64,000 nucleotides of DNA from Roseisalinus antarcticus. Its GTDB lineage: Bacteria; Pseudomonadota; Alphaproteobacteria; Rhodobacterales; Rhodobacteraceae. Made by a program: the position numbers and the translations under genes. Of this stretch, positions 9,317-18,167 are shown one piece after another (position 1 is the stretch's first letter; each line of letters begins with the position of its first letter). The DNA lies in NCBI RefSeq assembly GCF_900172355.1, contig NZ_FWFZ01000003.1, positions 1 through 64,000 on the forward strand, given 5' to 3'. The notes under the pieces were generated by a model. It saw only the letters and a list, made by a program, of their open reading frames with translations. It was not told the origin of the DNA and searched no databases.

Positions 9317-9336
9317 TATTGAATACGTATTCAATA
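9317..9336. promoter_or_regulatory. Perfect 20-bp palindrome, second copy of the LacI-type operator
   Basis: TATTGAATACGTATTCAATA is fully self-complementary and contains the 14-bp TGAATACGTATTCA seen at 4240-4253. It lies 81 bp upstream of hyuA and 104 bp upstream of the aconitase-type large subunit, in the divergent promoter region. This is strong evidence that one regulator controls the importer and both catabolic operons. Confidence 0.78.
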
Positions 9337-9439
9337 GACAGTAAGCAAGACAGCAGATCAAGCGAAAACCGGACCGACGGGTCGGCTGTCTGCCGACGGG
9401 TCCGGGACGCCGGAGCCATTTCAGGGAGGCCGCTGCCAG

Positions 9440-10843
9440 ATGTCAGGCAAGACGCTTTACGACCGGATCTGGGACGCGCATGTGGTCAAGTCCTACCCAG
9501 AGGGCGACGACCTGCTCTATATCGACCGGCACCTGGTGCAGGAGGTGTCGAGCCCGCAGGCCTTCGCCACGCTCGATGCGCGCGGGATCAAGGTGCGGCG
9601 GCCGCAGGCGCATCTGGCGGTGGCCGACCACGCGGTGCCCACGCGCCGCACGGGCCATCCCTTTGCCGCCGGTCTCGCCCGCGATCAGGTCGACCGGCTG
9701 CGCCGGAACGCGGCCAACCACGGCATCCGCTACATCGAGATGGAAGAGGCCTTCCACGGAATTGTCCATGTCATCGGGCCCGAGCTCGGATTCACCCTGC
9801 CCGGCACCACGCTGGTCTGCGGCGACAGCCACACCTGCACCCACGGGGCGCTCGGCTGCCTGGCCTTCGGGATCGGCGCGAGCGAATGCACCAGCGTGTT
9901 CGGCGCCCAGACCCTGCGCCAGACCCGGCAAAAGACGATGCGCGTCACGATCGACGGAACCCTGCCCCCCGGTGTCACGGTCAAGGACGTGATCCTGGGC
10001 CTGATCGCCCGGATCGGATCGGGCGGCGGCGTCGGCTACGCGCTGGAATATGCCGGGTCGGCCGTGCGGGCGATGTCGATCGAGGCGCGCATGACCCTGT
10101 GCAACATGTCCATCGAGGCCGGCAGCCGGGTCGGCATGGTCGCCCCGGACGAGACCACCTTCGCCTACCTGCGCGGCCGCACGCTCGCCCCGCAGGGGCC
10201 CGATTGGGATGCGGCCGTGGCCGCCTGGTCGGCCCTGGCCAGCGACCCCGACGCCGTTTTCGACCGCGAGGTCCGGTTCAGCGCAGCCGAGCTTGTCCCG
10301 CAGGTCTCCTGGGGCACCACGCCGGAACATACGCTGCCGGTGACCGGCATCGTGCCCGACCCCGACGACGAGGCCGACCCGACCAGGGCCGAGCGGATGC
10401 GCACCAGCCTTGCCTACATGGGCCTCTCGCCCGGCACCGCGATCACCGACATCGCCATCGACAAGGTCTTCATCGGCTCCTGCACCAACGGCCGGCTCGA
10501 GGATCTGCGGGCCGCCGCCGCCATCGTGCGGGACAGGAAGGTCGCGCCGGGCGTCTCGGCCATCGTGGTGCCGGGCTCCGCCGCCGTCCAGATCGCGGCG
10601 GAACGCGAGGGGCTGCACGAGATCTTCACCGCCGCCGGGTTCGAATGGCGCGACGCGGGATGCTCGATGTGCGTCGGCATGAACGAAGACCGGCTGGTCA
10701 GCGGAGAGCGCTGCGCCTCCACCTCCAACCGGAACTTCGAGGGCCGGCAGGGGCGCGGCGGGCGGACCCATCTCGTCAGCCCGACGATGGCCGCGGCCGC
10801 CGCGACCGCCGGACGGTTCGTCGACGCCCGGGAGCTTGCGTGA
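9440..10843 (+). CDS. Aconitase-family hydro-lyase large subunit (LeuC-like)
   Basis: A 467-residue protein, almost exactly the length of LeuC. It has the 4Fe-4S cysteine motifs GSCTNGR (near residue 350) and GCSMCVGMN (near 410), and the substrate-site motif [12 protein letters not shown] (near residue 130). It should isomerise or hydrate a dicarboxylic acid together with the next gene. The catabolic context (amidohydrolase and isocitrate-lyase-family lyase) argues against leucine biosynthesis. It favours a maleate-, citraconate- or 2,3-dimethylmaleate-hydratase-like role; the exact substrate is inference. A GGGAGG ribosome site precedes the ATG. First gene of a seven-gene operon. Confidence 0.88.
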   Translation: MSGKTLYDRIWDAHVVKSYPEGDDLLYIDRHLVQEVSSPQAFATLDARGIKVRRPQAHLAVADHAVPTRRTGHPFAAGLARDQVDRLRRNAANHGIRYIEMEEAFHGIVHVIGPELGFTLPGTTLVCGDSHTCTHGALGCLAFGIGASECTSVFGAQTLRQTRQKTMRVTIDGTLPPGVTVKDVILGLIARIGSGGGVGYALEYAGSAVRAMSIEARMTLCNMSIEAGSRVGMVAPDETTFAYLRGRTLAPQGPDWDAAVAAWSALASDPDAVFDREVRFSAAELVPQVSWGTTPEHTLPVTGIVPDPDDEADPTRAERMRTSLAYMGLSPGTAITDIAIDKVFIGSCTNGRLEDLRAAAAIVRDRKVAPGVSAIVVPGSAAVQIAAEREGLHEIFTAAGFEWRDAGCSMCVGMNEDRLVSGERCASTSNRNFEGRQGRGGRTHLVSPTMAAAAATAGRFVDARELA

Positions 10844-11490
10844 TGGACCGGTTCGAGACACTCGTCAGCCGCGCCGCGCCGCTGCTGGAAGACAACATCG
10901 ACACCGACGTGATCTTTCCCGCCCGGTTCCTGCTGCTGCTCGACCGCGACGGGCTGGGCCGCCACGCCTTCAGCGAGCGGCGCAAGGCCGACGGATCCTT
11001 CGTGCTCGACCGGCCCGACTACGCCGGGGCGCAGATCCTGGTCACGGGTCAGAACTTCGGCACCGGCTCCAGCCGGGAACAGGCGGTGTGGACCCTCGCC
11101 GATCTGGGCATCCGCTGCGTGATCGCGCCCAGTTTCGGCGAGATCTTCCATGCCAATTGCTTCAAGAACGGTGTCCTGCCCATCACCCTGCCCGAGCCCG
11201 ACATGGTCCGCGTCCGCGCCGCCGCGGCGGCGCTGGAGACGGTCACCGTGGATCTCGACGCGCAACAGGTCGTGCTGGCCGAGGGCGCACCGATCCCGTT
11301 CGATGTATCGGCCTACCGCAAGCGGCTGCTGCTGCTGGGGCTCGACGAGGTCGGGCTGATCCTGACCGACGACCTGGCCGCCATCGAGACGTTCGAGGCC
11401 GCACGGGCGCAGACCGCGCCATGGCTGTCCATCGCGGCCGACCGCTTCGACCTATCCGACACAGCACGAGACCCGCAAGATGCCGACTGA
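10843..11490 (+). CDS. Aconitase-family hydro-lyase small subunit (LeuD-like)
   Basis: A 215-residue swivel-domain protein with the LeuD hallmarks DNIDTDVIFPARFL (near residue 20) and GTGSSREQAVW (near residue 70), followed by SFGEIFHANCFKNG. The ATG shares one base with the stop of the large subunit (TGATG), so the two are translationally coupled and form a heterodimer. It is slightly longer than typical LeuD because of a C-terminal tail. The 3' end overlaps the next start by 11 bases. Confidence 0.88.
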   Translation: MDRFETLVSRAAPLLEDNIDTDVIFPARFLLLLDRDGLGRHAFSERRKADGSFVLDRPDYAGAQILVTGQNFGTGSSREQAVWTLADLGIRCVIAPSFGEIFHANCFKNGVLPITLPEPDMVRVRAAAAALETVTVDLDAQQVVLAEGAPIPFDVSAYRKRLLLLGLDEVGLILTDDLAAIETFEAARAQTAPWLSIAADRFDLSDTARDPQDAD

Positions 11491-12121
11491 AACCGACCTG
11501 GGCGAAAACTACCGCCGCGCCTACGGCAATCGCATCGGCTTCGGCAAGCGCCCGGCGCTGATCCTGATCGACTTCGTCGAGGCGTATTTCGACCCATCCT
11601 GCGAGCTTTACGCAGGTGTCGAGACGGCACTCGCCTCGGCCCTGCGCGTGCGCGAGGCGGCGCGGGCGAACGGCGTGCCGGTGATCTACACCAACGTGGT
11701 CTATCAGCCCGACGGGCGCGATGGCGGCCGGTTCTTCCAGAAAGCCCTGCCGCTGCGCAACTTCATCGCCGGAAGCCCGATGGGCGCCTGGCCCCAGGGG
11801 CTGACCGTGGACCCGGGCGAAACCGTGATCTCCAAGCAATATCCAAGCGCCTTCTTCGGCACTTCGCTGGCCCCGATGCTGGCCTCCGCCGGCATCGACA
11901 CGCTGGTGCACACCGGGCTCAGCACCAGCGGCTGCGTCCGGGCGACCTGCGTGGACAGCTGCTCGCACGGGTTCATCCCGATCATCGTGCGCGACGCGGT
12001 GGGCGACCGCCACCCGGCCCCGCACGAGGCCAATCTCTTCGACATGGACGCCAAGTACGGCGACGTCGTCGGCGAGGCCGACATCATCGACTATTTCAAT
12101 ACCGTGGGAGCTGCTGAATGA
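11480..12121 (+). CDS. Isochorismatase-family cysteine hydrolase (amidase)
   Basis: A 213-residue cysteine hydrolase. The catalytic triad of the family is visible as D31 (LILIDF), K119 (VISKQYPSAFFGT) and C152 (STSGCVRATC). Spacing resembles N-carbamoylsarcosine amidase and maleamate amidohydrolase. The neighbouring HyuAB suggests it removes the amide or carbamoyl group from the ring-opened product, giving a free acid and ammonia. That assignment is inference from context; the family also contains nicotinamidases and isochorismatases. Embedded in the operon by an 11-base overlap upstream and an ATGA overlap downstream. Confidence 0.85.
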   Translation: MPTETDLGENYRRAYGNRIGFGKRPALILIDFVEAYFDPSCELYAGVETALASALRVREAARANGVPVIYTNVVYQPDGRDGGRFFQKALPLRNFIAGSPMGAWPQGLTVDPGETVISKQYPSAFFGTSLAPMLASAGIDTLVHTGLSTSGCVRATCVDSCSHGFIPIIVRDAVGDRHPAPHEANLFDMDAKYGDVVGEADIIDYFNTVGAAE

Positions 12122-12999
12122 CCAAATCGAGCCTGCGCCAGGCCCTTAACGAGGGCCGCTTCGTGGCCGCTCCGGGGGTGCATGACATGATCGCGGCGGT
12201 GATCAGCAACAAGGTCGGCTTCGACTTCATCTATTCGTCGGGCTACTGGGGCACGGCCTCGGGGCAGGGCATTCCCGACGCCGGGATCGCGACCTACACC
12301 GACATGGTGGGCAGGCTGCAGACCCTGTGCCGGACCGCAGATGCGAGCGTGATCGCCGATGCCGACACCGGCTATGGCGGGCTTTTGAACGTCCACACCA
12401 CCGTGCGCGGCTTTGAGGCGGCCGGCGCCACGGCGATCCAGATCGAGGACCAGGAGTTTCCGAAAAAGTGCGGCCACACGCCGTTCAAGCGGGTGATCCC
12501 CACCGCCGACATGGTCGACAAGATCAAGGTCGCCTGCGAGGCCCGCGAGAACAAGCAGGAGACCGTGATCATCGCCCGCACCGACGCGCTGCAATCCGAA
12601 GGATTCGAGGCCGCGGTCCAGCGTGGGCTGGCCTACCAGGATGCCGGCGCCGATGTCGTGTTCCTCGAGGCGCTGACCAGCGAGGAGGAGATGCGGATCG
12701 CCTGCGAGCGGATCTCGGCGCCGATGCTGGCCAACATGGCCGACGGCGGCAGCACGCCGATCCTGCCCGCCGAAAAGCTGGCCGAGATCGGCTACAAGAT
12801 CGCGATCTACCCCGCGATCTCGGCACTGGCGGCCGCGGCGGCGATCGAGAACGCGCTGAAGGTCTTCAAGGCGACCGGCACCTCGCAATCGCCCGACGTC
12901 GACCTCTTCAGCTTTGCCGAGTTCAACCAGCTCATCGGCTTCCAGGAAATCTGGGATTTCGAGACGAGGTGGGCCAAGACCGAGAGCGCCGGGGCATGA
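12118..12999 (+). CDS. Isocitrate lyase / PEP mutase family C-C lyase
   Basis: A 293-residue (beta/alpha)8 enzyme of the ICL/PEPM superfamily. It has the DADTGYGG metal-site segment (residues 81-88), QIEDQ (near 110) and the catalytic KKCGH loop (116-120). The KKCGH form is that of true lyases such as 2-methylisocitrate lyase and 2,3-dimethylmalate lyase, not phosphonate mutases. It should cleave a (substituted) malate or isocitrate-like acid into two smaller acids, for example pyruvate plus propionate. With the preceding aconitase-type pair this copies the dimethylmaleate-dimethylmalate steps known from nicotinate fermentation. ATGA overlaps on both sides. Confidence 0.87.
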   Translation: MTKSSLRQALNEGRFVAAPGVHDMIAAVISNKVGFDFIYSSGYWGTASGQGIPDAGIATYTDMVGRLQTLCRTADASVIADADTGYGGLLNVHTTVRGFEAAGATAIQIEDQEFPKKCGHTPFKRVIPTADMVDKIKVACEARENKQETVIIARTDALQSEGFEAAVQRGLAYQDAGADVVFLEALTSEEEMRIACERISAPMLANMADGGSTPILPAEKLAEIGYKIAIYPAISALAAAAAIENALKVFKATGTSQSPDVDLFSFAEFNQLIGFQEIWDFETRWAKTESAGA

Positions 13000-13934
13000 G
13001 CCGGGTCGCCTGCATCGGCGCCGGTCTTGTCGGCTGCGGGTGGGCGGCCGTTTTTGCCCGGGCGGGCCGCGAGGTCAGGCTCTACGACATCGACCCCGAC
13101 GCCATCGAGGCCCGGGCGCTGCCGATGATCCGCGCGGTGCTGGAGGACCTCGAGGCACAGGGGATGGGCGGGCCCACGGCGGACGAGGCCTTTGCCCGGA
13201 TCTCGGGCTCGGACACGGTCGCCGCCGCAGTCGAGGCCGCGGACTACGTCCAGGAAAGCGCCCGCGAGGACCTGGAGGTCAAGCAGGCGCTCTTTGCCGA
13301 GATCGCGGCCCATGCCTCGGCGGGCTGCATTCTGGCGTCCTCGACCTCGGCGCTGCCGGGGTCTTCGTTCCTCACCGCGATCCCGGCGCCGGAACGGGCG
13401 CTCGTGGCGCACCCGGTCAACCCGCCCTCGCATATCCCGCTGGTCGAGCTTTGCGGCACCGGCAAGACCAGCGAGGCCACGATCGCCGCCGCGCACCGGT
13501 TCCTGTCCGACGCCGGGATGGAGCCCGTGACCCTGCACAAGGAGATCGACGGCTTTCTGCTGAACCGGCTGCAATTCACCCTTGTGGCCGAGGCCATGCA
13601 TCTTGTCGCCGAGGGCTATTGCAGCGCCGAGGACATCGACAAGGTGATGACCAGCGGCCTCGCCCTGCGGTGGTCCACCCTGGGGCCCTTCATGACCGTG
13701 CACCTCAATGCCGCGGGCGGTTTCAACGGCTTCGTCGAGCAGCTTGGCCCGATGATGAAACACCTGGGCCGCTCCGCCCGCACCGATTACGACTGGACGC
13801 CGGAGCAGGCCGACCGGATCCGCCAATGGCTCGACGCGGCCTGCCCCGTGGCCGAGATTTCGCAAGCTCAGCAGACCCGCAACCGCAACATCCTCGCCAC
13901 CCGCCGTCTGCAAGGCGGCGACGACAGGGACTGA
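12996..13934 (+). CDS. 3-hydroxyacyl-CoA dehydrogenase family protein (lambda-crystallin / L-carnitine dehydrogenase type)
   Basis: A 312-residue NAD-dependent dehydrogenase with an N-terminal Rossmann fold (GAGLVGCGWA, residues 6-15) and the 3HCDH C-terminal domain. The catalytic segment reads HPVNPPSHIPLVEL, the form found in lambda-crystallin, L-gulonate 3-dehydrogenase and carnitine dehydrogenase; classical FadB-type proteins have HFFNP. It probably oxidises a free beta-hydroxy acid. In some rhizobial carnitine dehydrogenases a thioesterase domain is fused at the C-terminus; here a separate hot-dog thioesterase lies two genes on. ATGA overlap with the lyase. Confidence 0.82.
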   Translation: MSRVACIGAGLVGCGWAAVFARAGREVRLYDIDPDAIEARALPMIRAVLEDLEAQGMGGPTADEAFARISGSDTVAAAVEAADYVQESAREDLEVKQALFAEIAAHASAGCILASSTSALPGSSFLTAIPAPERALVAHPVNPPSHIPLVELCGTGKTSEATIAAAHRFLSDAGMEPVTLHKEIDGFLLNRLQFTLVAEAMHLVAEGYCSAEDIDKVMTSGLALRWSTLGPFMTVHLNAAGGFNGFVEQLGPMMKHLGRSARTDYDWTPEQADRIRQWLDAACPVAEISQAQQTRNRNILATRRLQGGDDRD

Positions 13935-13975
13935 CCGCGAGTTGCGGGCGGCAGGAACAGGGGACAGGAGACAGG

Positions 13976-15136
13976 ATGAGCCTTTCGTTCACCTTCAATG
14001 CGCCGAAATCCATCCTGTGCCGGCCGGGGGCTGCGGCCGATCTCGGCCCGACGGCGCTCGCGCTCGCCGGGGACAGGATCCTGGTGGTGACCGACACCGG
14101 CCTCGTGCAGGCGGGCCTGCTGGCACCGCTTCTGGCGTCGCTGACGACCGCGGGCATCTCGGCGGAGGTTTTCGATTCGGTCATAGCCGACCCGCCGACG
14201 GACATCGTCATGGCGGCCCTCGACGTGGCCACGCGCACGGGCTGCACCGGGGTTATCGGGTTCGGCGGCGGCTCGTCGCTCGATGTGGCCAAGGTCGTGG
14301 CGCTTCTGGCTCGGTCCGGCGAGACGCTCGACGAGGTCTACGGTGTCGGCATGGCCAAGGGCGCACGGCTGCCGCTGATCCTGATCCCGACGACCGCCGG
14401 CACCGGCTCAGAGGTCACGCCGATCTCTATCCTGACCGTGGACGAGACGGAAAAGCGCGGGGTCGTGGCGCCGCAGCTGCTGCCCGATCTGGCGGTGCTC
14501 GACGCCGACCTGACGCTGGGCCTGCCCGCCCATGTCACCGCCGCCACCGGGATCGACGCGATGGTCCACGCGATCGAGGCCTTCACCTCGGCCTCGGCCA
14601 ACAACAACCCGGTCTCGCGCACGCTGGCCCGCGAGGCGCTGCGGCTGCTCGGGGCCAACATCACCAGGGCAGTCACGTCCGGCCAGGACCGCGCCGCCCG
14701 GTCCGACATGCTGCTGGGCGCGATGCTCGCCGGGCAGGCCTTCGCGAATTCGCCGGTGGCCGGGGTGCACGCGCTGGCCTACCCGGTGGGCGGCATGTTT
14801 CACGTCCCCCACGGGCTTTCGAACGCGCTGGTGCTGCCCCATGTGATGCGGTTCAGCGCCCCGGCCTGCGCCGAGGGATATGCCCTGCTGGCCACCGACG
14901 CCTTTCCCGATCTCGCCGGGACGCCCAGCCAGATCCGGGCGGCGGCGTTCATCGACCGGCTCGCCGCGCTCTCGGCGGAGCTGGGGCTACAGACCGGGCT
15001 GCGCGAGGTCGGCGTCGGCGAAGACGACCTGCCCCGAATGGCCGCCGAGGCGATGAAACAGACCCGCCTTCTGGTCAACAACCCGCGCGAGATCGACGAG
15101 GCCGCGGCCCTCGACATCTACCGCGCCGCCTACTGA
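13976..15136 (+). CDS. Iron-containing alcohol dehydrogenase
   Basis: A 386-residue group III (Fe-ADH) enzyme with the NAD-binding GFGGGSSLDVAK (near residue 95), PTTAGTGSEVTP (near 140) and the metal-ligand region DAMVHAIEAFTS (near 195) and HALAYPVGGMFHVPHG (near 265-280). It interconverts an alcohol and an aldehyde or ketone with NAD(H). Relatives include 1,3-propanediol, lactaldehyde and 4-hydroxybutyrate dehydrogenases, so the substrate is open. GGGACAGGAGACAGG precedes the ATG. The 41-base gap upstream is the largest inside this operon. Confidence 0.88.
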   Translation: MSLSFTFNAPKSILCRPGAAADLGPTALALAGDRILVVTDTGLVQAGLLAPLLASLTTAGISAEVFDSVIADPPTDIVMAALDVATRTGCTGVIGFGGGSSLDVAKVVALLARSGETLDEVYGVGMAKGARLPLILIPTTAGTGSEVTPISILTVDETEKRGVVAPQLLPDLAVLDADLTLGLPAHVTAATGIDAMVHAIEAFTSASANNNPVSRTLAREALRLLGANITRAVTSGQDRAARSDMLLGAMLAGQAFANSPVAGVHALAYPVGGMFHVPHGLSNALVLPHVMRFSAPACAEGYALLATDAFPDLAGTPSQIRAAAFIDRLAALSAELGLQTGLREVGVGEDDLPRMAAEAMKQTRLLVNNPREIDEAAALDIYRAAY

Positions 15137-15148
15137 CCGGAGATCCGG

Positions 15149-15595
15149 ATGCCCCACCCCGCCCCGTCCCGGCGCGCAGAATACGCCCAGTTCCGCGAGA
15201 TCCCGACCCGCTGGAGCGACGTCGACGTCTACGGCCATGTCAACAACGTGGTCCACTACGCCATGTTCGACACGGCGGTCGGCGGCTGGCTGATCGAAAA
15301 GGGCCTGCTGGCCCCCGCAACCTCGCCGAGCTTCGGTGTCGTGGTCGAGACCGGCTGCCGCTATTTCGGCGAGATCACCTATCCGTCCGTGGTCACCGCC
15401 GGGCTGCGCCTGGGCACGCTCGGACGCTCTTCGGTGCGGTTCGAGATCGGGCTCTTTGCGGACGACGCCGAGGTTGCCGCGGCCGAGGGCTTTTTCACCC
15501 ATGTCTACGTGGACCGCGCGACCCGCCGCCCCCACCCGATAGAGCCCGAGCGCCGCGCCGCGTTCGAGACCCTGCGCCTGCCGCAGGCGGGCTGA
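15149..15595 (+). CDS. Hot-dog acyl-CoA thioesterase (YbgC/4HBT type)
   Basis: A 148-residue single-domain hot-dog protein. The active-site motif RWSDVDVYGHVNNVVHYAMFD (residues near 20-40) matches the 4-hydroxybenzoyl-CoA thioesterase/YbgC group, with the Asp nucleophile in DVDVYGHVNN. It probably releases a CoA intermediate of the pathway. An alternative is the betainyl-CoA thioesterase-like function seen fused to carnitine dehydrogenases. Last gene of the operon; it converges on the LysR gene with only 6 bases between the stops. Confidence 0.85.
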   Translation: MPHPAPSRRAEYAQFREIPTRWSDVDVYGHVNNVVHYAMFDTAVGGWLIEKGLLAPATSPSFGVVVETGCRYFGEITYPSVVTAGLRLGTLGRSSVRFEIGLFADDAEVAAAEGFFTHVYVDRATRRPHPIEPERRAAFETLRLPQAG

Positions 15596-15601
15596 CGCAG
15601 G

Positions 15602-16486
15602 CTATTCCGGCCTGAAGGCTGCCAGCAACTCAGCCACAAGCGGATTGGGGAAGCGCCGCTGGAAGGTGACGGCGCAGACCGCCTCGGTCACGTCGTCGAA
15701 CCGGGCAAGCTCGACCAGCGTGCCGGCGTCAAGCTCGTCCTGCACGACAATGGGCGGGATCACGGCCAGTCCCGCATCCGCCCGCGCCAGAAGCCGCAGC
15801 ATCGCCATGTCGTCGGCCTCGGCCGCGATCCGGGGCACGATGGATAGCCGCGCGACAAGCGCATCGAACCCCGCCCGCAGCGCGGATTCCGGCGTCGGCA
15901 GGATCAGCGGCTCCGACGCCAGCACCTCGGCCAGCGCCCGTTTGGGGGCCATCGCCCGCGACGGCGTGCCGATCAGGCTGACCGGTTGCTCCGACAGGCT
16001 GTGCACGAGGTAGGGGCTCAGCGCGTCCCGCGCCGGCACCAGGTTGGTCAGCACCACATCGAGCGACAGCGCATCCAGCGCCCGCAACAGCTCTGTCTGC
16101 GAGCCCGAGCGCAGCACCACCTCCACATCCGCCCGCCCGATCAACGGCCGCAGGAACAGGATCTGGAAGTTGCGCGACAGGGTGGCCAGCGCCCCGATCC
16201 GCAACGCCTGCCGGGCGTTGCCCGCATCGCGCAGGGTGGCGGTGAGATCTTCGGCGGTGCGGAAAATCTCTTCGGCATGGTCCAGCGCGATGCGTCCGGC
16301 CTCCGTCAGGACAAGCCCCCGCCCGCGCCGTTCAAAGAGATCGTGGCCAAGCGCCGTCTCCAGCGCCTTGATCTGCGTCGACAGGGCCGACTGGGACAGG
16401 TTCAGCCTGCGGGCCGCGCCGGTCAGCGTGCCGTCGCGGGCGACGGCGCGAAACAGGCGCAGGTGGTGCAGGTTCAGGGCGGCCAT
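15602..16486 (-). CDS. LysR-family transcriptional regulator
   Basis: A 294-residue LysR protein. The helix-turn-helix is near residues 20-40 (LTGAARRLNLSQSALSTQIKALE) and the LysR substrate-binding domain follows from about residue 90. It is divergent from dabB, 102 bp start to start. LysR genes are common next to inorganic-carbon uptake operons, so it most likely controls dabBA and not the catabolic operon it converges with. The effector is not visible. Confidence 0.9.
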   Translation of the reverse strand: MAALNLHHLRLFRAVARDGTLTGAARRLNLSQSALSTQIKALETALGHDLFERRGRGLVLTEAGRIALDHAEEIFRTAEDLTATLRDAGNARQALRIGALATLSRNFQILFLRPLIGRADVEVVLRSGSQTELLRALDALSLDVVLTNLVPARDALSPYLVHSLSEQPVSLIGTPSRAMAPKRALAEVLASEPLILPTPESALRAGFDALVARLSIVPRIAAEADDMAMLRLLARADAGLAVIPPIVVQDELDAGTLVELARFDDVTEAVCAVTFQRRFPNPLVAELLAAFRPE

Positions 16487-16588
16487 ACTTCTACCATACA
16501 GAACGTTTGAGACCAGAATATGTAATTTCTTTATGCGATGCCAGCCGCTATCTCAAAGCGAAACACCCTGACCGACCGGAGCACCGCC

Positions 16589-18151
16589 ATGACCGACGCC
16601 CTTCCGCTGACCCTCTTTGCCCCGCTCATCCTGCTGATCGCCGCCGGCTGGGCGCTGGCCCATCCCGGCCGCCGCCCCGAGGCCGTGCCGCGCCTGTCCG
16701 AGGCCGCGGCCTTCGCCTCGCTCGTTCTGGGCGTCGCGGGCGTCTTGCAGCTGATCCTCGCGCGGCCGGCGCAGCTGATGCTGGTCGACGGGGCGTCGGC
16801 CATCACCCTCCGGCTCGACGCGGTCAGCGCGACCATGGCCCTGCTGGTCGGCTTCATCGGCTGGATCGTCATGCGCTATGCTAGGACCTATCTCGACGGA
16901 GAAGCGGGCGAGGGCCGCTTTCACGGCCTGATGCTCGCCACATTGGCCGCGGTCCTGATGCTGGCGCATTCCGGCAGCTTCGCCGCGCTGATCCTCGCCT
17001 TTGTCGCCATCGGCCTGATCCTGCGGCAGCTGCTGCTGTTCTATCCCGGCCGGCCCGAGGCGCGGCGCGCGGCGGCCAAGTTCTCGCTGGTCTGGCACTT
17101 GGGCGACGCGGCCATGATCCTGGCAACGGTCCTTCTATACGCGACTTTCGGCACCACCACCTTTACCGGTATCGCGGCAGTCGCTCCGGCCGGCCTACCG
17201 GGCCTCGCGCATCTGGCGGTGGCGTTGCTGGTGCTGGCTGTCGTGCTCAAGACCGCGTCCTTCCCCGTCCACGGCTGGCTGACCGAGGTGATGGAGGCGC
17301 CGACCCCGGTCTCGGCGCTGCTGCACGCGGGCATCATCAACGCGGGAGGCTTTGTGCTGATCCGCACGGCGGACCTGGTGCAGGCGAGTCCCGGCGCCAT
17401 GGCCGCCCTGGTGATGATCGGCGGGCTGACCGCGCTGTTCGGCGCCGTCGTCATGGTCACGCAAAGCGCGATCAAGACCGCGCTGGCCTGGTCGACCGTG
17501 TCGCAGATGGGCTTCATGCTGCTGCAATGCGGGCTGGGCCTGTGGCCTCTGGCGCTGCTCCATATCGTGGCCCATTCGCTCTACAAGGCGCATGCCTTTC
17601 TGTCCTCTGGCGGGGCCGTCGCGGCGGTCGCGGGCCTGCGCAGGCCCGGCCCGATCGCCGTGCCCAGCATCGGCGCGGTGATGAAGGCCTTCGCCCTGGC
17701 GCTGGCGCTCTATGCCAGCGTGGCGGTGCTCTTCACCCTCGTCGCGGGCCCGAAATCGGCCCAGGCGCTGGCCATCGGGGCGATCCTGATCTTCGGCGTG
17801 GCCTACCTGGTGGCCCAGGGCCTGGCCGACGCCGCACCGGTGGAGCTGACGCGGCGCACGGGCATCGCATCCGTGGGCGCGGCGCTGGCCTATTTCGCCT
17901 TTCAGCGGGGGGCGGACCTGCTCTGGGGGCCGTCCCTGCCCACCGCCCCCGCGGTCGGCCCGCTGGAATGGGCGCTGATCGTGCTGGCGCTGATGTCCTT
18001 CGGGATCGTGGCCGTTGCGCAGGCGCTGTTCCCGCTCTGGGCGCACCACCCGGCCACCGCCGGCCTGCGGGTGCACCTGGCGAACGGTCTGTATCTCAAC
18101 GCGCTGCTCGACCGCCTGATCGGCGGGTTCCGGGCCGCGAAATCCAACTGA
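16589..18151 (+). CDS. dabB: DabB, proton-conducting NuoL-like subunit of the DAB inorganic carbon accumulation complex
   Basis: A 520-residue, very hydrophobic Proton_antipo_M protein with about 13-14 transmembrane segments. Typical motifs include GWLTEVMEAPTPVSALLHAGIINAGGF (quoted in part) and the lysine in KTALAWSTVSQMGFML. Complex I genes are absent and the partner downstream is DabA, so it is DabB and not NuoL. It is thought to conduct cations that drive hydration of CO2 by DabA. The ATG at 16589 is preferred over one at 16538 because it is preceded by GGAG and begins at the first membrane segment. Confidence 0.92.
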   Translation: MTDALPLTLFAPLILLIAAGWALAHPGRRPEAVPRLSEAAAFASLVLGVAGVLQLILARPAQLMLVDGASAITLRLDAVSATMALLVGFIGWIVMRYARTYLDGEAGEGRFHGLMLATLAAVLMLAHSGSFAALILAFVAIGLILRQLLLFYPGRPEARRAAAKFSLVWHLGDAAMILATVLLYATFGTTTFTGIAAVAPAGLPGLAHLAVALLVLAVVLKTASFPVHGWLTEVMEAPTPVSALLHAGIINAGGFVLIRTADLVQASPGAMAALVMIGGLTALFGAVVMVTQSAIKTALAWSTVSQMGFMLLQCGLGLWPLALLHIVAHSLYKAHAFLSSGGAVAAVAGLRRPGPIAVPSIGAVMKAFALALALYASVAVLFTLVAGPKSAQALAIGAILIFGVAYLVAQGLADAAPVELTRRTGIASVGAALAYFAFQRGADLLWGPSLPTAPAVGPLEWALIVLALMSFGIVAVAQALFPLWAHHPATAGLRVHLANGLYLNALLDRLIGGFRAAKSN

Positions 18152-18167
18152 ACCGAGGAAAAAGCGC

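Noticed and set aside
5412-9344. Very long open frame on the plus strand opposite hyuAB
   Set aside because: It is rich in Arg, His, Asp and Gly with no family motif, and both hyu genes opposite it are intact. Long antisense frames are expected in GC-rich DNA.
9440-11490. Leucine biosynthesis genes leuCD
   Set aside because: The cysteine motifs and length fit, but the neighbours are catabolic and the operator is shared with an importer; no leuA or leuB is present.
16589-18151. NADH dehydrogenase (complex I) subunit NuoL
   Set aside because: No other nuo genes are present and the next gene is DabA, so DabB is the better name.
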